The notes beneath the pieces were generated by a model, which searched no databases, was not told where the DNA came from, and saw nothing but the letters and a program-made list of their open reading frames with translations. From assembly GCA_964507405.1 (NCBI GenBank), contig CAZDPJ010000020.1, positions 1-24,621 of the forward strand: 24,621 bases of DNA. The letters run 5' to 3'. Each line of letters begins with the position of its first letter. The stretch's first letter is position 1. This stretch comes from UMGS75 sp964507405. GTDB taxonomy: Bacteria > Bacillota_I > Bacilli_A > ML615J-28 > CAG-313. The translations under genes and the position numbers were made by a program. Positions 24,515-24,621 of this stretch are shown piece after piece.

Positions 24515-24543
24515 TTGACATAATAATCAAAAAGTAGTATAAT
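24515..24543 (+). promoter_or_regulatory. rRNA operon promoter P2
   Basis: Perfect TTGACA (24515-24520), 17-bp spacer, perfect TATAAT (24538-24543), with A/T-rich DNA upstream that could serve as an UP element. The predicted start, 7 nt on, is G (24550). Confidence 0.9.
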
Positions 24544-24551
24544 ATTAAAGC

Positions 24552-24568
24552 GCGTGTGGAAAACACGC
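24552..24568 (+). promoter_or_regulatory. Hairpin at the start of the rRNA leader
   Basis: GCGTGT (24552-24557) pairs perfectly with ACACGC (24563-24568) over a GGAAA loop. It is the only GC-rich structure nearby and begins 2 nt after the predicted start of transcription, so it would fold at the 5' end of the pre-rRNA. Confidence 0.7.
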
Positions 24569-24574
24569 AGAAAT

Positions 24575-24589
24575 TGATCTTTGAAAACT
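24575..24589 (+). promoter_or_regulatory. boxA antitermination element of the rRNA leader
   Basis: TGATCTTTGAAAACT closely matches the Bacillota rrn boxA (TGTTCTTTGAAAACT in B. subtilis), bound by NusB-NusE to keep RNA polymerase from terminating within rRNA genes. Its place after a strong tandem promoter shows that an rRNA operon begins just beyond the window. Confidence 0.88.
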
Positions 24590-24621
24590 GAACATAACAG
24601 GTGGAGCAGGAGATACAAACT

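Larger units (their letters stand above)
24550..24621 (+). other. 5' leader of a ribosomal RNA operon (partial)
   Basis: From the predicted P2 start to the window end this is pre-rRNA leader holding the hairpin and boxA. The conserved 16S start is not reached. The last bases (GGTGGAGCAGGAG) are likely part of the processing stem before 16S, which I cannot confirm without its partner. Confidence 0.75.

Overview
The window is a 24.6 kb housekeeping stretch from a very AT-rich, low-GC Gram-positive bacterium (Bacillota, Bacilli/Mollicutes-like branch). Everything recognisable is on the + strand. The gene order cysS-mrnC-rlmB-sigma-rpmG-secE-nusG ... rplK-rplA-rplJ-rplL-rsmC-like-rpoB-rpoC follows the Bacillus subtilis order closely. 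UGA is a stop codon (end of mrnC) and Trp is read from TGG, so this is not a Mycoplasma/Spiroplasma code. I cannot name a genus from sequence alone.

Layout. 1-224: end of rpsI and its terminator. 332-3314: tightly packed cysS-mrnC-rlmB-sigma operon (overlaps of 1 and 4 bp, then abutting). 3352-4574: own promoter, then rpmG-secE-nusG and a terminator. 4591-6523: an unusual cassette with its own promoter and terminator, holding a two-domain GNAT acetyltransferase and a frameshifted gene for a membrane zinc-ribbon protein; it sits between nusG and rplK. 6599-8999: rplK-rplA-rplJ-rplL with a sigma-A promoter, two L1-binding-site mimics (before rplK and before rplA), an L10 leader before rplJ and a terminator after rplL. 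9016-9675: rsmC-like methyltransferase and terminator. 9741-17626: rpoB-rpoC with promoter, leader hairpin and terminator; both genes appear to start with TTG. 17655-24180: priA-fmt-pgpA-sdaA-rlmD, a tightly spaced operon, ended by a long hairpin. 24181-24621: non-coding, with tandem sigma-A promoters, a hairpin and a boxA antitermination element: the leader of a ribosomal RNA operon whose 16S gene lies beyond the window.

Together the genes serve translation (ribosomal proteins, rRNA modification and processing, Cys-tRNA synthesis, initiator-tRNA formylation), transcription (RNA polymerase beta and beta', NusG, an alternative sigma factor) and secretion (SecE). The main oddities are a PriA that has lost every visible helicase ATPase motif while keeping its zinc cysteines, the broken zinc-ribbon gene disrupted at three A-tracts, the duplicated L1 operator, a three-helix SecE, and an inverted repeat around the upstream rRNA promoter. 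I saw no CRISPR array, insertion sequence, tRNA gene or other clear mobile element.
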